The position numbers and the translations under genes are program-made. A stretch of 9,156 nucleotides of DNA from DAOTVD01 sp034437075 (GTDB taxonomy: Bacteria > Chloroflexota > Anaerolineae > Aggregatilineales > J027). Positions 6,508-9,156 of the stretch are shown in pieces (position 1 is the first letter of the stretch; each line of letters starts with the position of its first letter). The notes under the pieces are model-generated. The model worked only from the letters and a program-made list of their open reading frames with translations, was not told where the DNA came from and did not search any database. Location: contig DAOTVD010000472.1 in assembly GCA_034437075.1 (NCBI GenBank), forward strand, positions 1 to 9,156, written 5' to 3'.

Positions 6508-6594
6508 GTGGTATCTTGAAGGCATAGCCACCCGATGAGGCCGCGCGCGTAAGGTTTGGCGGGCCACGGCCCCACTGGAATACAGCGGCTTATC
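6508..6594 (+). promoter_or_regulatory. Structured leader candidate upstream of the dehydrogenase gene
   Basis: Two adjacent, non-overlapping helices can form. The first pairs 6508-6514 (GTGGTAT) with 6524-6531 using 7 bp and one bulged G. The second pairs 6534-6544 with 6585-6594 using 10 bp (one of them G-T) and one bulged G, and encloses a small GGGC/GCCC hairpin at 6561-6572. The likely Shine-Dalgarno near 6616-6621 is left outside. No known riboswitch class is recognised. Confidence 0.3.
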
Positions 6595-6631
6595 GTATCC
6601 ATATATTATCTGCAAGAGAGGCAAAAACACT

Positions 6632-7540
6632 ATGCAAATCGGAATGGTCGGCTTAGGCAAAATGGGCGCCAATATGACCCGGCGCTTGTTGCAAGGGGGC
6701 CATACGGTCGTCGTGACCGACCTAAATGCGGAGGCCATCGCCGCCGCCGAGAATGACGGGGCCAGCGGTGTAGAATCGCTGGCCGAATTGGTGAGCCAAC
6801 TCAGCGCGCCGCGTGTGGTCTGGCTGATGGTGCCGGCTGGCGCGCCCACCGAAAATAGCCTGACGACCTTGGCGGATTTGCTCGACGCGGGCGATATCGT
6901 GATAGACGGCGGCAACAGCAATTATAAGGACACCCTGCGCCATGCCGAGCACCTGCGCGCCCAAGGCGTGCATCTGGTGGATGTGGGCACCAGTGGTGGC
7001 GTGTGGGGCCTCACAGAAGGCTATTCGATGATGGTCGGTGGCACCGAGGAGGCCGTCAACACCGTGCGCCCCGTGCTAGAAACGCTCGCGCCCGGGCCAG
7101 AACAAGGTTGGGGGCATGTCGGCCCGCCCGGCAGCGGCCATTTTGTGAAGATGGTGCACAATGGCATCGAGTATGGCTTGATGCAAGCCTACGCCGAGGG
7201 CTTCGACATCATGCGCGCCAAAACAGAATTTGACCTGGACTTACACCAGATCGCGGAAATATGGCGCTTCGGAAGTGTCGTGCGCTCGTGGTTGCTGGAT
7301 TTAACCGCTAATGCCCTGGCCGAAGACCCCGATTTAGACGCAATCGCGCCTTGGGTATCGGACTCGGGCGAGGGGCGCTGGACAGTCTTCGAGAGCATCG
7401 ACTTGGATGTGCCCGCCCCGGTGATCTACACTAGCCTGATGGCGCGCTTCGTCAGCCGCCAGGAAAACAGCTTCGCGGCGCGGTTGCTGGCGGCCATGCG
7501 CAATCAATTCGGCGGCCATGCGGTGAAAAAGCGCGAATGA
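6632..7540 (+). CDS. gnd: 6-phosphogluconate dehydrogenase, decarboxylating, short NAD-type
   Basis: Oxidatively decarboxylates 6-phosphogluconate to ribulose 5-phosphate in the cytoplasm. It has 302 residues, matching the short bacterial class (GntZ/YqeC-like) rather than the roughly 470-residue NADP enzymes. The dinucleotide-binding motif is GLGKMG (7-12). Asp30 ends the second strand (VVVTDLN), which usually favours NAD over NADP. DGGNSNYKDT (92-101), the substrate loop SGGVWG (121-126), and catalytic Lys173, Asn177 and Glu180 in HFVKMVHNGIEYG are all present. GAGAGG about 10 nt upstream supports the ATG. It is divergent from the LacI-family gene, so joint control with sugar import is possible, but the visible operator lies nearer the regulator promoter. 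The stop codon is 1 bp from that of the convergent methyltransferase gene. Confidence 0.95.
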   Translation: MQIGMVGLGKMGANMTRRLLQGGHTVVVTDLNAEAIAAAENDGASGVESLAELVSQLSAPRVVWLMVPAGAPTENSLTTLADLLDAGDIVIDGGNSNYKDTLRHAEHLRAQGVHLVDVGTSGGVWGLTEGYSMMVGGTEEAVNTVRPVLETLAPGPEQGWGHVGPPGSGHFVKMVHNGIEYGLMQAYAEGFDIMRAKTEFDLDLHQIAEIWRFGSVVRSWLLDLTANALAEDPDLDAIAPWVSDSGEGRWTVFESIDLDVPAPVIYTSLMARFVSRQENSFAARLLAAMRNQFGGHAVKKRE

Positions 7541-7541
7541 C

Positions 7542-8150
7542 CTAACCCGTTTTGCGCCCTGCGACGCCCACGAAAAAGCCCACAAAATATTGCCAGGCGT
7601 CGTAGGGCGCGCAGCCCGCCGCGCGCAGCCAGTTTTCCACGTCCGCGCGCCCATAAACCGTCCCCAACCAGACGCCCAGCGCTGTGTTGGCGATCCAACG
7701 TTGGAAGAACAGCGGCCCACGCCGCCACGGCACCCCCACATAGACTGTTCCAGCGGGGGCAGCCACGCGCGCCATCTCCGCGACCACCTGCGCGGGGTCG
7801 GGCAGGTGCTCCACGGTGCTACTATTCCAGACCAGTTGCGCGGCATCCGCCCGAAAGGGCAATTGTCGGATGTCGGCCACCACCCCCACCAGGCCAGGGC
7901 GCTCGGCGCGGCCTGCGGCCAGGGCGGCGGGGTCGTTGTCCACAGCAATGCTCAGGCGGGCGTGCGCGGCCAATAGGCTGCTGGCGTAGCCCGTGCCACT
8001 GCCAGCCTCGATAGCGATGCCGCCCCCTTGCAAGGCGCGCGCCGCCATCCAGCCTGTGATGCGCCCATTCAGGCGACGGCGCAGCGCATCGTACAGTTCA
8101 TAGAGCGGATGCCCCGGCCCGCTCCCTAAGCGCCACGAATTATCGGGCAT
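7542..8150 (-). CDS. Class I SAM-dependent methyltransferase
   Basis: Predicted cytoplasmic methyltransferase of 202 residues. Motif I is IEAGSGTGYA (47-56), the acidic residue that binds the SAM ribose follows in AVDNDP (Asp71), DIRQLPF (93-99) matches motif II-like contacts, and WNSSTVEHLPDP (108-119) is the usual motif around the active-site side in Methyltransf_11-type enzymes. The substrate cannot be inferred. Its ATG follows the stop codon of the upstream secreted-protein gene with no gap and only a weak GGA as Shine-Dalgarno, so expression is probably by translational coupling. The last residues (VGVAGRKTG) end 1 bp from the convergent dehydrogenase stop. The sequence is complete for a small family member. 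The hydrophobic C-terminal third might contact a lipid or membrane substrate, but this is speculative. Confidence 0.85.
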   Translation of the reverse strand: MPDNSWRLGSGPGHPLYELYDALRRRLNGRITGWMAARALQGGGIAIEAGSGTGYASSLLAAHARLSIAVDNDPAALAAGRAERPGLVGVVADIRQLPFRADAAQLVWNSSTVEHLPDPAQVVAEMARVAAPAGTVYVGVPWRRGPLFFQRWIANTALGVWLGTVYGRADVENWLRAAGCAPYDAWQYFVGFFVGVAGRKTG

Positions 8151-8969
8151 TTAATCCAGCGTCAGGGTATAGGGGCCACTCGCGTCGTAGCGGGGCCGAG
8201 CGCCCAGCGGAAAATTAAACGGCGCGGCCAACACCAGATAATCGCCTTCCTCGGGCAAAGTCACATCATTTAGGCGCGAGTCAAAATTCCCCGCGCCCCG
8301 GTCGATGTCATCGTTCCCGGCCAGCAAAGCGCCGGTTTCATCGAACAAAAGCAGCAGGGTATCGAAGGCCGCGCTTTGCATGGTCAGCGTGATGGCCTGG
8401 TCGGCATCCCCTGCCAGCAGGATGTAATCGACAGGTTGCGCGAGTTCGGCTTCCAGATCGAGCGTCTCGCCGGGCTGGATGGCCTCCAACGCCAAGGGGG
8501 TCGGCGTGTCGGCGGGCGCGGTGTGGCCGGTCACGGTGACGCTAAAGCGCTGTTCATCCGCAAAGCCGTAACTATCCGGGGCCAGCAAGGCTTGCGAAGC
8601 GGTCGCGAATACCAGATATTGCCCATCGACGGGCAATTCAACATCGCTGATGGCGGCTGCCAGCAATACCTCGCCGCTATCGTCATCGCTAGCCAGCACG
8701 CGCCCATCCGGGCCGAGCAACACCACAAAGGGGTCGAGTTCGGGGGTGGTCTGCGTCATGTTTACGCTGACTGTATCGCCCGCACTGCCCAGGAACATGA
8801 ACAACATCCCATTCAAGTTATCGGTGAAGGTGCTTTCGGCGGGCTCGCCGGGGTTTAGGCGCGTGAGTTCCAGCGGCAGGTCGTCGTCTTGGGCGTGGGC
8901 CACGCGAAGGGAGATCAGCAACGTCAGGCTCAGGGTTAACATTAACCAAAGGTGTCGTTTAAGTATCAT
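8151..8969 (-). CDS. Secreted protein with two PPC-like beta-sandwich domains
   Basis: A 272-residue exported protein. Residues 1-26 are a signal peptide (MILKRH, hydrophobic core, AHA before Gln27). Two similar domains follow, about 36-147 and 158-271. Each has the bacterial pre-peptidase C-terminal (PPC) pattern: a GE start, then DPFVVLLGPDGRVLASDDD (79-97) or DTLLLLFDETGALLAGNDD (203-221), then LP-x-(D/E)-G-x-Y-L-V (112-120 and 238-246). The Asp-rich turns after the LLA/VLA strands could bind calcium. There is no protease or other catalytic domain, which is unusual because PPC domains usually accompany one. The ATG at 8969 is chosen because AAAGG lies about 10 nt upstream; an in-frame ATG at 8987 adds six residues and is equally open. 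It heads a two-gene operon with the methyltransferase. Confidence 0.8.
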   Translation of the reverse strand: MILKRHLWLMLTLSLTLLISLRVAHAQDDDLPLELTRLNPGEPAESTFTDNLNGMLFMFLGSAGDTVSVNMTQTTPELDPFVVLLGPDGRVLASDDDSGEVLLAAAISDVELPVDGQYLVFATASQALLAPDSYGFADEQRFSVTVTGHTAPADTPTPLALEAIQPGETLDLEAELAQPVDYILLAGDADQAITLTMQSAAFDTLLLLFDETGALLAGNDDIDRGAGNFDSRLNDVTLPEEGDYLVLAAPFNFPLGARPRYDASGPYTLTLD

Positions 8970-9018
8970 GCTGAAGATACCTTTCATTTACAAAGATTGC
9001 TGTAGCTATTCTACCGCA

Positions 9019-9037
9019 GCCTGCCGGATGTGCAGGC
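9019..9037. promoter_or_regulatory. Inverted repeat upstream of the secreted-protein gene
   Basis: GCCTGC and GCAGGC form a 6-bp stem around a 7-nt loop. On the plus strand a T5 run follows 6 nt later, but no plus-strand gene precedes it, so an operator for the minus-strand gene pair is as likely as a terminator. A TAGAAT on the minus strand (9013 to 9008) could be its -10, although the -35 is poor. Confidence 0.25.
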
Positions 9038-9065
9038 CCTAGTTTTTAGGGGTTGGCCAAGAGGC

Positions 9066-9080
9066 TTGCGCCGTGCGCAA
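9066..9080. promoter_or_regulatory. Palindromic site just upstream of the right-edge promoter
   Basis: TTGCGC, 3 nt, GCGCAA is a perfect inverted repeat ending 1 bp before the -35 at 9082. A second small inverted repeat, CGCG-gcc-CGCG at 9088-9098, lies in the promoter spacer. Either could bind a regulator of the gene running out of the window. Confidence 0.4.
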
Positions 9081-9081
9081 T

Positions 9082-9109
9082 TTGACACGCGGCCCGCGCG
9101 ATGTATAAT
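9082..9109 (+). promoter_or_regulatory. Consensus sigma-70 promoter at the right edge
   Basis: TTGACA (9082-9087) and TATAAT (9104-9109) both match the consensus perfectly, with a 16-bp spacer. The predicted start is near 9116. It points to the plus-strand ORF at the edge of the window. Confidence 0.75.
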
Positions 9110-9118
9110 CCCAGCCAC

Positions 9119-9156
9119 ATGCAAAAATATGAAATAAAGAGAAGCGCGGCCATGTC
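9119..9156 (+). CDS. Start of a plus-strand gene, cut by the window edge
   Basis: An ATG at 9119 opens a frame (MQKYEIKRSAAM) that is still open at the window end, 10 nt after a consensus -10. An in-frame ATG at 9152, preceded by the purine-rich stretch AAAGAGAAG, is the alternative start. If the first ATG is used the mRNA is nearly leaderless. Too little is visible to name a product. Confidence 0.4.
   Translation, partial: MQKYEIKRSAAM

Larger units (their letters stand above)
6285..6631. other. Divergent regulatory region between regulator and dehydrogenase
   Basis: This 347-bp gap separates two divergently transcribed genes and contains no credible ORF. It holds the regulator promoter (6408-6436) and operator (6380-6393), a leader of about 115 nt for the regulator, a T9 run at 6463-6471, and a dehydrogenase leader that can fold (6508-6594). 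Confidence 0.7.

Noticed and set aside
7334..7948. A 204-codon minus-strand frame across the dehydrogenase/methyltransferase junction
   Set aside because: It is out of frame with both real genes, Trp/Arg/Pro-rich, and crosses two convergent stops that make sense as gene ends.

Overview
The window reads as a chromosomal segment from a fairly GC-rich bacterium with a diderm-like or Chloroflexota-like secretome. The protein style (acidic secreted proteins, 'AQDD' signal-peptide ends, a PPC-type beta-sandwich protein, a short NAD-type 6-phosphogluconate dehydrogenase) suggests Chloroflexota (Anaerolineae-like). That assignment is an inference from style; no rRNA or other marker is present.

Left two thirds (119-6284, all on the minus strand, transcribed right to left): a LacI-family regulator, then a carbohydrate ABC importer consisting of a family-1 solute-binding protein (MalE-like), a very large MalF-like permease and a MalG-like permease. 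No ATPase (MalK/MsmX type) is present, so the importer probably borrows one encoded elsewhere. A near-consensus promoter (TTGACA, 17 bp, TACAAT) with a perfect 14-bp LacI-type operator just downstream precedes the regulator and implies autoregulation. Two stable hairpins separate the binding-protein gene from the permease genes and could favour accumulation of the binding-protein mRNA.

The most unusual object is the MalF-like permease. It is 880 residues long, against about 300 for usual family members and about 514 for E. coli MalF. It has about four extra N-terminal membrane segments and an acidic, lysine-free extracytoplasmic insertion of about 400 residues. The insertion contains three tandem 45-residue repeats and sits at a different place from the E. 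coli MalF P2 loop.

Middle (6285-7540): a 347-bp divergent regulatory region, then a complete short-type (NAD-preferring by sequence) decarboxylating 6-phosphogluconate dehydrogenase on the plus strand, preceded by a leader that can fold into two adjacent stem-loops.

Right (7542-9156): a minus-strand gene pair with no intergenic gap, encoding a secreted two-domain PPC-like beta-sandwich protein followed by a class I SAM-dependent methyltransferase. It converges on the dehydrogenase with 1 bp between stop codons. At the right edge a consensus plus-strand promoter (TTGACA, 16 bp, TATAAT) drives a gene that runs out of the window and whose first ATG lies so close to the promoter that the mRNA could be leaderless.
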